From contig NZ_JAACZO010000043.1 in the NCBI RefSeq assembly GCF_010993975.1, positions 62,001-126,000 of the forward strand: a stretch of 64,000 nt of DNA. The letters run 5' to 3'. This document shows positions 24,998 through 32,902 of this stretch, piece by piece (position 1 is the stretch's first letter; each line of letters starts with the position of its first letter). Under the pieces are notes generated by a model. The model saw only the letters and a program-made list of their open reading frames with translations. It had not been told where the DNA came from and did not search any database. A program made the position numbers and the translations under genes. This DNA comes from Halomonas faecis. Its GTDB lineage: Bacteria; Pseudomonadota; Gammaproteobacteria; Pseudomonadales; Halomonadaceae.

Positions 24998-26311
24998 ATG
25001 CGACCGATCTGGTTATTGAGCGTTTCCCTATTTCTTCTAGGCTCGGTTGCCGTTCAGGCAGCGGAGTTCGTGGCCTCGCCGGACGAGCGGCCGCTGCAGG
25101 CGGTGCTCGACAGCGCTGAGCCGGGCGACAGCGTTCGCCTTTCCCCCGGGGTCTATCCCGGCAACTTCGTGATCGACGAAGCGATCGTCCTGAGCGGTGA
25201 CGACGGGGCCATTCTCGACGGCCAGGGCCGCGGCAGCGTGCTTACCGTCGAGGCCCCCGGCGCGCACGTCAGCGGGCTGCACATTCGCAACGACGGTGCC
25301 AACATCACCGACATGGACAGCGGCATCTTCGTGGCCAAGTCCGCTGCGGGAGCGGTGATCGAGAGCAACCGCATCGAAGCCCGCGGCTTCGGTATCTGGC
25401 TGGATGGCACGGCCGACGTGCGGGTCGAAAGCAACCGCATCAGCGGCGACACTTCGCTGCGCTCCCAAGACCGTGGCAACGGCCTGCAGCTCTACAACGT
25501 GAGCGGCGCCGAGATCATCGACAACGAGGTGTGGGAGGCCCGCGATGGCATCTACATCGATGTCAGCAACGGCAATCGGCTGATCGGCAATCTGCTGCGC
25601 GATCAGCGCTACGGCGTGCATTACATGTTTTCCCAGGACAACGTGGTGCGCGACAACGTGACCCGCAACAACCGCCTGGGCTATGCGCTGATGCAGTCGC
25701 GCAACCTCGAGGTGGTGGGCAATCGATCGATACGCGATCAAAATTATGGCTTTCTGATGAACTACATCGTCGATTCGGTGATCGCCGAGAACGTCTCCAT
25801 CGAGGCGCAGCGAGGCGTCACTCCCGGTTCCGCGACCAGCGACGGTCACGCCATCAGCGGTGCCGAAGGCAAGGCGTTGTTCGTCTACAATTCGCTGTTC
25901 AACGAGATCCGCGACAACCTCTTCGCGCGTACCGAAATCGGCATTCATCTGACGGCCGGTTCCGAGGATAACGAGTTCCACGGCAATGCTTTCGTCGCCA
26001 ACCAGACCCAGGTGAAGTACGTGGCCGTTCGTGAGCAGGAGTGGTCTCATGAGGGGCGAGGCAACTACTGGAGCGACTATCTGGGTTGGGATCTCAGCGG
26101 CGACGGCATCGGGGACGTGCCCTACGAACCCAACGATTCGGTGGACCGCCTGATCTGGACCTACCCCATGGCCAAGATCCTGATGAACAGCCCAGCGGTG
26201 CAGGTGCTGCGCTGGGTGCAACGCGAGTTTCCCGTGTTGCGTCCTCCGGGCGTCAAGGATAGTCACCCTCTGATGAGCCTTCCGGACCGGATGGCGGAGA
26301 TCCTGCAATGA
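24998..26311 (+). CDS. nosD: Copper-cluster maturation protein NosD
   Basis: A 437-residue periplasmic protein: signal peptide MRPIWLLSVSLFLLGSVAVQAAE, then a right-handed beta-helix of pectin-lyase type visible as repeated N-R-I/N-x-V segments (VIESNRIEARGFGIWL, VRESNRISGDTS-like turns, IIDNEVWEARDGIYI). NosD works with the NosFY ABC transporter in assembling the NosZ copper-sulfur cluster. The start is the ATG that opens the signal peptide. The stop overlaps the nosF start (ATGA). Confidence 0.94.
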   Translation: MRPIWLLSVSLFLLGSVAVQAAEFVASPDERPLQAVLDSAEPGDSVRLSPGVYPGNFVIDEAIVLSGDDGAILDGQGRGSVLTVEAPGAHVSGLHIRNDGANITDMDSGIFVAKSAAGAVIESNRIEARGFGIWLDGTADVRVESNRISGDTSLRSQDRGNGLQLYNVSGAEIIDNEVWEARDGIYIDVSNGNRLIGNLLRDQRYGVHYMFSQDNVVRDNVTRNNRLGYALMQSRNLEVVGNRSIRDQNYGFLMNYIVDSVIAENVSIEAQRGVTPGSATSDGHAISGAEGKALFVYNSLFNEIRDNLFARTEIGIHLTAGSEDNEFHGNAFVANQTQVKYVAVREQEWSHEGRGNYWSDYLGWDLSGDGIGDVPYEPNDSVDRLIWTYPMAKILMNSPAVQVLRWVQREFPVLRPPGVKDSHPLMSLPDRMAEILQ

Positions 26312-27291
26312 CCCAACCCGTGATCGAGATGGCTGCCGTCAGCAAGCGCTTCGGTGCCCTCACTGCCCTCGACGAAGTCAGCTTGACGTTGGCGGAGGGC
26401 GAGGTGCTGGGGCTGATGGGCCACAACGGTGCCGGCAAGTCCACGTCGATGAAGCTGATCCTCGGCCTCATCCGTCCCAGCGCGGGCCACCTCGAGGTAT
26501 TCGGCCACGCCCCGAGCGGTGCCGAGGCCAATGTGCTGCGCCAGCGCCTGGGCTACCTGCCCGAGAACGTGCAGTTCTACGAACAGCTCAGCGGCGTCGA
26601 AGTGCTGCGCTATTTTGCCCGTCTCAAGCGTGTCGACCTGCGTCGCGTCGCTGATCTGCTGGAACGCGTGGGGCTGTCCCACGCCATGCACCGTCGAGTG
26701 AAGACCTACTCCAAGGGCATGCGTCAGCGTTTGGGACTGGCCCAGGCACTTCTCGGCGAGCCGCGTCTGATGCTGCTCGACGAACCCACCGTGGGTCTCG
26801 ATCCCATGGCCACCCGCGACTTCTACATGCTGGTCGATGAACTGCGTGGCAAGGGAGTCAGCGTTGTTCTTTGCTCTCACGTGCTGCCCGGGGTGGAGCG
26901 TCACATCGACCGTGCCGCCATCCTGGGCCAGGGGCGCCTGCTTGCCTCGGGCACCATCGACGAATTGCGCGAGACGGCCGACCTGCCGCTGGTCGTGCGG
27001 TTGCGCACGTCGCGTGGGGGGGGCGAGCTGGAGCAGCGACTGGGCGCCTTCGGCGTGTCGGTCACGGGCGTGGCCGGGGAGCGCGTCACCCTGGCCGTGC
27101 CGGGCAGTGCCAAGATCGAGGTGCTGCGCGCCCTCATGAACGATGGCGCCGTCGAGGATGTCGACCTCGAACCGCCGACGCTGGAATCGCTCTACGCCCA
27201 CTTCGATGCCACCCTGCACCCGCAAACGACCGTACCGGGAATGCGGGCGAACGAGTCGACGACCCCCCGCCGCGAGGAGGCGAACGCATGA
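26308..27291 (+). CDS. nosF: NosF, ABC transporter ATP-binding protein
   Basis: A 327-residue ATPase with Walker A GHNGAGKST, signature YSKGMRQRLGLAQAL and Walker B LMLLDEPTVGLDP, followed by a C-terminal accessory domain of about 100 residues. With NosY and NosD it supplies the sulfur species for the NosZ CuZ cluster. Coupled by 4-base overlaps to nosD and nosY. Confidence 0.95.
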   Translation: MTQPVIEMAAVSKRFGALTALDEVSLTLAEGEVLGLMGHNGAGKSTSMKLILGLIRPSAGHLEVFGHAPSGAEANVLRQRLGYLPENVQFYEQLSGVEVLRYFARLKRVDLRRVADLLERVGLSHAMHRRVKTYSKGMRQRLGLAQALLGEPRLMLLDEPTVGLDPMATRDFYMLVDELRGKGVSVVLCSHVLPGVERHIDRAAILGQGRLLASGTIDELRETADLPLVVRLRTSRGGGELEQRLGAFGVSVTGVAGERVTLAVPGSAKIEVLRALMNDGAVEDVDLEPPTLESLYAHFDATLHPQTTVPGMRANESTTPRREEANA

Positions 27292-28118
27292 ATCATCTCG
27301 TCACCGTGGCCGGCAAGGAGTTCCGCGACGGCCTGCGCAACCGCTGGGTGCTGGCCATTACCCTGGTCTTCGGCCTGCTGGCCATCGGTCTGGCCTACTT
27401 CGGCGCTGCCGCTTCCGGTCAGGTGGGCTTCACCGGCGTGGCGACCACCATCGTCAGCCTGTCCAGCCTGGCGGTGTTTTTGATTCCGCTGATTGCACTG
27501 CTGCTGGCCTACGACAGCATCGTCGGAGAGGACGAGCAGGGCACGTTGCTGCTGCTGCTCACCTATCCCATCAGTCGCGTGGAGATCCTGGCCGGCAAGT
27601 TCCTCGGTCATGCTGCCATTCTGGGCGTTTCCACCCTGGTCGGTTTCGGCGTGGCGGGGCTGGTGATCGCCGCCTTCGGCAATCACGAGAACCTCGGTCA
27701 GCTGCTTGCGGCACTGGCACTGTTCATCCTTTCCGCCACCCTGCTGGGCTGGGCCTTCATTGGCTTTGCCTATCTGATCAGCGTCAGCGTGTCCGAGAAA
27801 TCGCGCGCGGCGGGCATCGCCTTGGTGGTGTGGTTCGCCTTCGTGCTGGTCTTCGACCTGCTGCTACTGGGGCTGCTGGTGGGGACCGGCGGCGAGGTGA
27901 GCCAGGGGCTGTTTCACGTGCTGCTGTTGCTCAACCCCGCCGATATCTTTCGTATCGTCAACCTGACCTTCTTCGAGGCGGCGCGTACCCAGGCGGGACT
28001 CGCCTCCATCGGTGCCGATGCCGCCTTTCATCCGGCGTTGCTGCTGGGGGCGCTTTTGGCCTGGGTGGTGGTGCCGCTGGGCCTGGCGCTGTGGATCTTT
28101 CGCCGGCGGGAGGCGTGA
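27288..28118 (+). CDS. nosY: NosY, ABC transporter permease
   Basis: A 276-residue protein with six hydrophobic segments in the ABC-2 pattern (first helix RWVLAITLVFGLLAIGLAYFG; conserved EDEQGTLLLLLTYPISR after helix 2). It is the membrane partner of NosF. The ATG overlaps the nosF stop; nosL2 starts six bases after its end. Confidence 0.94.
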   Translation: MNHLVTVAGKEFRDGLRNRWVLAITLVFGLLAIGLAYFGAAASGQVGFTGVATTIVSLSSLAVFLIPLIALLLAYDSIVGEDEQGTLLLLLTYPISRVEILAGKFLGHAAILGVSTLVGFGVAGLVIAAFGNHENLGQLLAALALFILSATLLGWAFIGFAYLISVSVSEKSRAAGIALVVWFAFVLVFDLLLLGLLVGTGGEVSQGLFHVLLLLNPADIFRIVNLTFFEAARTQAGLASIGADAAFHPALLLGALLAWVVVPLGLALWIFRRREA

Positions 28119-28123
28119 ACGTC

Positions 28124-28681
28124 ATGCGTGATTCGAATCCGGCTGATGCGCCCCGTCTGACGCGGCGTCGCTTCATCCTCGTGGTCGGCGGGGTGTCCCT
28201 GGCTGCTCTAGCAGGCTGCGGCGCTGAAGAGGAGGCGGACGTCGCCTGCTCGCCCCAGCCCATCGGCGACGGTGACGAGTGTGCCGTATGTGGCATGTTC
28301 ATCGCCGGTTTCGCCGGGCCCAAGGCGCAGGCTTGCCTGCGCGATGGCCGGCTGCTCAAGTTCTGTTCCACGTCGGATCTGTTCGTGTGGCTGCTGCAGC
28401 CGGACTCGCCTCCGCAGCTGCGTCAGGCCTATGTGCACGATATGGGCCAGACCGCGTGGGATGCACCCTCCGATGATGCCTATATCGCTGCCGATACGGC
28501 CGTCTACGTGACCGAGCAGCCGCTGATGGGTGCCATGGGGCCGACGCTCGCCGCCTTTGCCAGCGCTGCCGACGCCGAGGCGTTCATGGAGGAGCATGGC
28601 GGTCATCGGCTGGCTTTCGAGGAAGTCGACGTGGCCACCATCAACCAGCTGGCCCGCTCGCACATCCAGCGCGGCATGTAA
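28124..28681 (+). CDS. nosL: Copper chaperone lipoprotein NosL (copy 2)
   Basis: A 185-residue lipoprotein with TRRRFILVVGG and lipobox LAGC, then the ECAVCGMFI copper site and LKFCSTSDLF. It closes the nosR2ZDFYL operon. The chosen ATG gives ten more N-terminal residues than copy 1. A long GC-rich terminator follows. Confidence 0.94.
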   Translation: MRDSNPADAPRLTRRRFILVVGGVSLAALAGCGAEEEADVACSPQPIGDGDECAVCGMFIAGFAGPKAQACLRDGRLLKFCSTSDLFVWLLQPDSPPQLRQAYVHDMGQTAWDAPSDDAYIAADTAVYVTEQPLMGAMGPTLAAFASAADAEAFMEEHGGHRLAFEEVDVATINQLARSHIQRGM

Positions 28682-28741
28682 TCGGCTGGCTTGGGCCCCA
28701 AGTCAGGGGCGCATTGCGGCCCTCCCGTTTCCTTACGAGAA

Positions 28742-28772
28742 ACGCCCCGGCCGGGGGTGCCGGTCGGGGCGT
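28742..28772. terminator. Bidirectional terminator between nosL2 and cytochrome c5 gene
   Basis: ACGCCCCG at 28742-28749 pairs with CGGGGCGT at 28765-28772, extended inward by CCGG/CCGG with a G-U pair between, giving about 13 bp. It lies between convergent genes. Confidence 0.65.
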
Positions 28773-28799
28773 CTGCCAAGCGAGGCGTGTCAGGGGCTA

Positions 28800-29111
28800 T
28801 TACTGCGAATTTTCCACCATGAAGTCCACGGCGGCCTTCACTTCCTCGTCGCTCAGGCTGGCGTTGCCGCCTTTGGCCGGCATGGCGTTGAAGCCATTGA
28901 GCGAGTGATCGTAAAGCGTCTCCATGCCCTTTTCGATGCGCGGCGCCCAGGCGTCGGCATCTCCCTTGATCGGTGCGTCGGCAGCTCCGGTCATGTGGCA
29001 GGCCATGCAGGCCTGGTTGTAGACCGCCTCGCCGTCCGCTTCTGCCTGGACGGTTGTGGTGAAGGCAAGGGCGGCGGCGCCTGCCAGAATGGCTGTGCTC
29101 AGCTTGTTCAT
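28800..29111 (-). CDS. Cytochrome c5-like periplasmic monoheme cytochrome
   Basis: A 103-residue protein with signal peptide MNKLSTAILAGAAALAFTTTVQA, heme motif CMACH followed by MTGAADAPIKGD, and Met ligand region NAMPAKGGNASLSDEEVKAAVDFMV. This is the cytochrome c5 pattern (c5 family, Y-x2-AC-x2-CH). It probably carries electrons to denitrification enzymes or oxidases. The start is the ATG after GAGGAGACG; a longer in-frame start five codons upstream is less likely. Confidence 0.87.
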   Translation of the reverse strand: MNKLSTAILAGAAALAFTTTVQAEADGEAVYNQACMACHMTGAADAPIKGDADAWAPRIEKGMETLYDHSLNGFNAMPAKGGNASLSDEEVKAAVDFMVENSQ

Positions 29112-29178
29112 CGAACGTCTCCTCATGTGCAGTTCACGGTGAAGTCAGCAGGGGCAGGGCCCATCTAGGACGGGCTCC

Positions 29179-29206
29179 ATAATATGCCAAACCCGTTGCT
29201 TGGCAA
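29179..29206 (-). promoter_or_regulatory. Sigma-70-like promoter for the cytochrome c5 gene
   Basis: On the minus strand TTGCCA (29201-29206) and TATTAT (29179-29184) are 16 bases apart, 68 bases upstream of the cytochrome start. The -35 element lies just before the end of nsrR (stop at 29210). Confidence 0.5.
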
Positions 29207-29209
29207 TTC

Positions 29210-29656
29210 TTATGTCTCGGTGGTAGGTATCTGCATCAGCTGGGCCAGCTGCGGTTGGCGCCTGCCCAGCATGTCCGCCAGGGTATAGCGGTCGAGTACC
29301 TCGAGAAAGGCCGCCAATGCCTCGTTGAGGATCGGCTTGAGCCGGCACGCCGGGGTGATGATGCAGTCGTTGTGATCACGAAAGCACTCTACCAGTGACA
29401 GCTCGTGTTCCATGTCGCGAACCAGCGTGCCAAGCGAAATGTCTTCGGGGGCGCGATTGAGCAGCAGCCCTCCGTTCTTGCCGCGGATGGCGGTGATGTA
29501 GCCCTTGTGGCTGAGTTCCTGCACGACCTTCATCAGGTGGTTGCGCGAGATATCGAAAGTGTCGGCGATCTCGGTGATGGTCGAGCGCTCGTCGCCCTTG
29601 ACGGCCAGGTAGATCAGCACGCGTAGCGAATAGTCGGTGAATCGGGTCAGGCGCAT
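29210..29656 (-). CDS. nsrR: Nitric oxide-sensing Rrf2-family repressor NsrR
   Basis: A 148-residue winged-helix protein starting MRLTRFTDYSLRVLIYLA, the normal NsrR start. Helix-turn-helix at ITEIADTFDISRNHLMKVVQ. Cys91, Cys98 and Cys104 (ECFRDHNDCIITPAC) are in the spacing of the NsrR iron-sulfur ligands. NsrR represses NO-stress genes and is relieved when NO attacks its cluster. A perfect FNR-type box lies 30 bases upstream. Confidence 0.93.
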   Translation of the reverse strand: MRLTRFTDYSLRVLIYLAVKGDERSTITEIADTFDISRNHLMKVVQELSHKGYITAIRGKNGGLLLNRAPEDISLGTLVRDMEHELSLVECFRDHNDCIITPACRLKPILNEALAAFLEVLDRYTLADMLGRRQPQLAQLMQIPTTET

Positions 29657-29679
29657 AGAATTTCCAGCTCGGCACAGCC

Positions 29680-29693
29680 TTGATGCTTATCAA
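29680..29693. promoter_or_regulatory. Perfect FNR/DNR box at the nsrR start, overlapping the DUF454 gene stop
   Basis: TTGATGCTTATCAA is a perfect match to TTGAT-N4-ATCAA. Its centre is only 30 bases from the nsrR ATG, so a class II activating position would place the start of RNA inside nsrR. Repression or control of a shorter transcript is more likely. Confidence 0.75.
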
Positions 29694-30127
29694 GGTTGAT
29701 GGTTCAGGGGGCGTGACATTCTACCATCGACCCACTTACCCTCGGCGCCAGGTGACGGTGCGGCATCGGGTCGCGTCAGCAAGAAGATGGCCACGCCGAC
29801 GAACAGTAATGCCAGGCTGGTTAACCCCCAGGCGGGCATGCCCGAAACCCACAGCAGCCCCCAGCTCGAGAGCAGCAGGAGCAGCGCCAGGTATTTGCTG
29901 CGCCGTGGCACGGCGCGTTCACGTTGCCACGCCTGCAGTACGGGCCCGAGCCGCGGATGCTCCCACAGCCAGCGGGCAACGCGTGGTGAGCCCTTGGACG
30001 CCGCCCAGGCCGCCATCAGCAGGAAGGGCGTGGTGGGCAGCAAGGGCAACAGCAGCCCCAGCACGCCCAGGCCGATACTGACGATGGCCAGCAGGCTCCA
30101 GCCGAAACGTGGTATCTGGGCGATCAT
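29690..30127 (-). CDS. DUF454 (YbaN-type) inner membrane protein
   Basis: A 145-residue protein with hydrophobic segments at residues 8-40 and 78-115 and the DUF454 signature [45 protein letters not shown]. Function in the family is unknown. It starts after GGGAGGCGCC. It precedes nsrR by 33 bases and is divergent from nnrS, sharing the region with an NsrR-like site. Confidence 0.85.
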   Translation of the reverse strand: MIAQIPRFGWSLLAIVSIGLGVLGLLLPLLPTTPFLLMAAWAASKGSPRVARWLWEHPRLGPVLQAWQRERAVPRRSKYLALLLLLSSWGLLWVSGMPAWGLTSLALLFVGVAIFLLTRPDAAPSPGAEGKWVDGRMSRPLNHQP

Positions 30128-30156
30128 GGCGCCTCCCGATTGGCAGCAGGACTCTT

Positions 30157-30179
30157 AAATAGTATTTTATATGCATGTT
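30157..30179. promoter_or_regulatory. NsrR-like operator overlapping the nnrS start codon
   Basis: The 23 bases fit the 11-1-11 NsrR dyad. On the minus strand the left half AACATGCATAT matches AANATGCATTT at 10 of 11 positions and the right half AAATACTATTT matches more weakly. It lies between divergent DUF454 and nnrS genes and covers the nnrS ATG at 30175. Confidence 0.5.
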
Positions 30180-31338
30180 TGAAGGCAAGACAAAATCGCG
30201 TCCTCCTCCGGGACACCGCTTACCGGCCTGGCGATGGTTCTTCCCGCTGGCAGCGCTGCATGCGGCCCTCATGGTGCCGCTCTCGCTACTGTCGCTCTAT
30301 CACCAGCTGGATGTGCTGCCGCAGCTCGCCTCGCCGGCGGCGCATGCTCGTGAGCTGGTGTTCGGCTTCGCTCTGGCGGTGATCGCCGGTTACCTGCTGG
30401 GTCCGTTGCCACGTCGTCGACTGGCGGGGTTGGTCGCCCTGTGGGCGGTGGGGCGTTTGGGGGTGCTGGCCTGGCCACTGATGTATGTCGCCACGCTGGC
30501 CGATGGCCTCTTTGCGCTGTGGGTTGCCGGTCTGCTGGTTCCGCGCTTCATGGCCGCCAAGAAATGGCGCAACCGCGTTCTCTCGCCGCTGCTGGGGCTG
30601 ATCTGTCTGCTCGGCGTGGTGACGCTCACCTGGCGCTACCTGGGCGACATGCCCACCACGGCGCCACTGATGCACCAGAGCGTGTTGTGGCTAGTGCTGT
30701 TGATGACCTTCATGGGCGGGCGCATCATCGCCCCGGCGGTGAATGGCTATCTGATACGGCGTCATGGCCAGTCCGGAGCCGGCGTTCAGCCGCGCATCGA
30801 GGCGGCGTTGATCCTGCTGCTGGGGACCGCGCCCTTCCTGATGCTGTGGCCACGGCTGCAGCCGCTGGCGGCCGTGCTGGCGCTGGCCGCCGGAGGACTG
30901 GTGCTGCTGAGGCTCTATCGCTGGGGGCCGGCCCAGTGCCGCGAGCGACCCGACCTGCTGGCGCTGATGGCCGGCTACGCCTGGCTGAGCATGGGGCTGC
31001 TGCTGATGGCCCGCACCTGGTGGCTGCCGGCCCACGACAGTGCTCCCCTGCATGCCTTCACCATCGGCGCCTTGGGCACACTGGCCAGCACGGTAATGTT
31101 GCGTCAGGCGATCCTGCGCGCCAAGGAGCGCCCGGAGCGGGAGTGGGCGCTGCTACCGTTGGTCGTGCTATTCGCCACGGCGGCGATCCTGCGGCTGTGG
31201 GCCCTGGAAACCGGGAGTGCCTGGCTGGGCGTGCTGTGGGGGGCGGCGCTGGCGTGGAGCCTCGCCTGGCTGCTGGTGGCCGGCCGGCTGTGGTACTGGA
31301 TCGGCCGGCTGCCGACACCGCGTCCGGTCATGAATTGA
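30175..31338 (+). CDS. nnrS: NnrS family heme-copper membrane protein
   Basis: A 387-residue protein with about 12 hydrophobic segments and the NnrS features FFPLAALHAALMVPL, HARELVFGFALAVIAGYLL (with conserved HE/HARE histidine) and HAFTIGALGTLASTVMLRQ. NnrS proteins protect against NO stress, in some species by limiting iron-NO damage, and are regulated by NO sensors. The start is the ATG at the edge of the NsrR-like site; no strong Shine-Dalgarno is visible. Confidence 0.92.
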   Translation: MFEGKTKSRPPPGHRLPAWRWFFPLAALHAALMVPLSLLSLYHQLDVLPQLASPAAHARELVFGFALAVIAGYLLGPLPRRRLAGLVALWAVGRLGVLAWPLMYVATLADGLFALWVAGLLVPRFMAAKKWRNRVLSPLLGLICLLGVVTLTWRYLGDMPTTAPLMHQSVLWLVLLMTFMGGRIIAPAVNGYLIRRHGQSGAGVQPRIEAALILLLGTAPFLMLWPRLQPLAAVLALAAGGLVLLRLYRWGPAQCRERPDLLALMAGYAWLSMGLLLMARTWWLPAHDSAPLHAFTIGALGTLASTVMLRQAILRAKERPEREWALLPLVVLFATAAILRLWALETGSAWLGVLWGAALAWSLAWLLVAGRLWYWIGRLPTPRPVMN

Positions 31339-31451
31339 CCCCGAGCAAGAGAGGCGCGCCTGGCCGAGACGATGTGGTTCGCCAATGGCATACTGGTGGC
31401 ATGCGGCCATGGCCAGTCCATGCCCACCCTTTCAAGAGGCTGTTTTCGACC

Positions 31452-32837
31452 ATGCAAGACGAGCTGCTGTTCAATCGCCCCCTGGTAGAGAAGTACGACC
31501 GGCCGGGGCCGCGCTACACGTCTTACCCCACGGCGCCGCAGTTTCACACGGCCTTCGCCGAGGACGACTATCGAGCCGCCGCCGAGCGCAGCAATCGGGT
31601 CGCCTCGCCCAAGCCGCTGTCGGTCTACGTGCACATTCCCTTCTGCAAGAGCCTGTGCTACTACTGCGCCTGCAACAAGATCATCACCCACAACACCGAC
31701 CGCGCCGCCGAGTATCTGGCCTGGCTCGAGCGCGAGATCGAGGTACAGGGCGCGCTGTTCGACGACTCGCGGCGCATGACCCAGCTGCATCTGGGTGGCG
31801 GTACCCCGACCTATCTCAGCAATGCCCAGCTCGGCGAGCTGATGGCGGCGCTGGATGACGCCTTCCATTTCGCGCCGCCCGAGGCGCGCGAGTTCTCCCT
31901 CGAGGTGGACCCGCGCACGGTATCGCCCATCCAGATCCACGAGCTGCATGCGCTGGGTTTCAACCGCCTGAGCTTCGGTGTGCAGGACTTCGACCCCGAG
32001 GTACAGAAGGCGGTCAACCGCGAACAGAGCGAGGCGCAGGTGGTGGAGCTGGTCGAGGCGGCCCGCGAGGCCGGCTTCCAGTCGGTAAGCGTCGACCTCA
32101 TCTACGGCCTGCCACTGCAGACGGTGGCGAGCTTCGACGCCACCCTCGACAAGATCATCGCCCTGCGCCCGGATCGCATCGCCACTTACAGCTACGCCCA
32201 TCTGCCGGAGCTGTTCAAGTCGCAGCGCCTGATTCGTCCCGAGGACATGCCGCCTCCCGAACGCAAGCTGGAACTGCTGGAACTGACCATTCATCGTCTC
32301 ACCGAAGCCGGCTACGTCTACATTGGCATGGATCACTTCGCCCTGCCGGACGACGAACTCAGCCTGGCCCGCGAGAATGGCACCCTGCAGCGTAACTTTC
32401 AGGGTTACTCCACCCACGCCGACTGCGACATCATCGGGCTGGGGATCACCGCCATCGGCAAGGTCGGCGACACCTACAGCCAGAACGTCAAGGAGACCGC
32501 CCAGTACCAGCACCGCCTCGAGAGTGGCCGGCTGCCGGTGATGCGAGGCTACCGACTCAACGACGACGACCGCCTGCGCCGCGACGTGATCAACGCCCTG
32601 ATGTGCCATGGTCGGGTCGACTTTGCCGACATCGAGGGGCGCCATGACATCGTCTTCCGCGACACCTTCGCCGAGGCTCTCGAGCAGTTGACCGAGATGG
32701 CCGACGATGGCCTGATCGCCATCCGCGAAGACGCGCTCGAGGTGCTGCCTGCCGGGCGGCTGATGATGCGCAACCTGGCCATGGCCTTCGATGCCTATCT
32801 CAAGCCCGAGGAGAATCGCTACTCGCGTACGGTTTGA
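31452..32837 (+). CDS. hemN: Oxygen-independent coproporphyrinogen III oxidase HemN
   Basis: A 461-residue radical SAM enzyme: CKSLCYYCAC (CxxxCxxC cluster motif), SAM-binding LHLGGGTPTYL, and the HemN N terminus KYDRPGPRYTSYPTAPQF. It decarboxylates coproporphyrinogen III to protoporphyrinogen IX without oxygen and so keeps heme available for cytochromes in anaerobic growth. It lies between nnrS and norR on the same strand. I found no clear FNR box in the 113 bases upstream. Confidence 0.97.
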   Translation: MQDELLFNRPLVEKYDRPGPRYTSYPTAPQFHTAFAEDDYRAAAERSNRVASPKPLSVYVHIPFCKSLCYYCACNKIITHNTDRAAEYLAWLEREIEVQGALFDDSRRMTQLHLGGGTPTYLSNAQLGELMAALDDAFHFAPPEAREFSLEVDPRTVSPIQIHELHALGFNRLSFGVQDFDPEVQKAVNREQSEAQVVELVEAAREAGFQSVSVDLIYGLPLQTVASFDATLDKIIALRPDRIATYSYAHLPELFKSQRLIRPEDMPPPERKLELLELTIHRLTEAGYVYIGMDHFALPDDELSLARENGTLQRNFQGYSTHADCDIIGLGITAIGKVGDTYSQNVKETAQYQHRLESGRLPVMRGYRLNDDDRLRRDVINALMCHGRVDFADIEGRHDIVFRDTFAEALEQLTEMADDGLIAIREDALEVLPAGRLMMRNLAMAFDAYLKPEENRYSRTV

Positions 32838-32902
32838 GCGCCCGAACCACCGCTGCCGACGGTGAGGCACCGAGGCCTCACCGGTCCCAGAGTCAACGCC
32901 TC

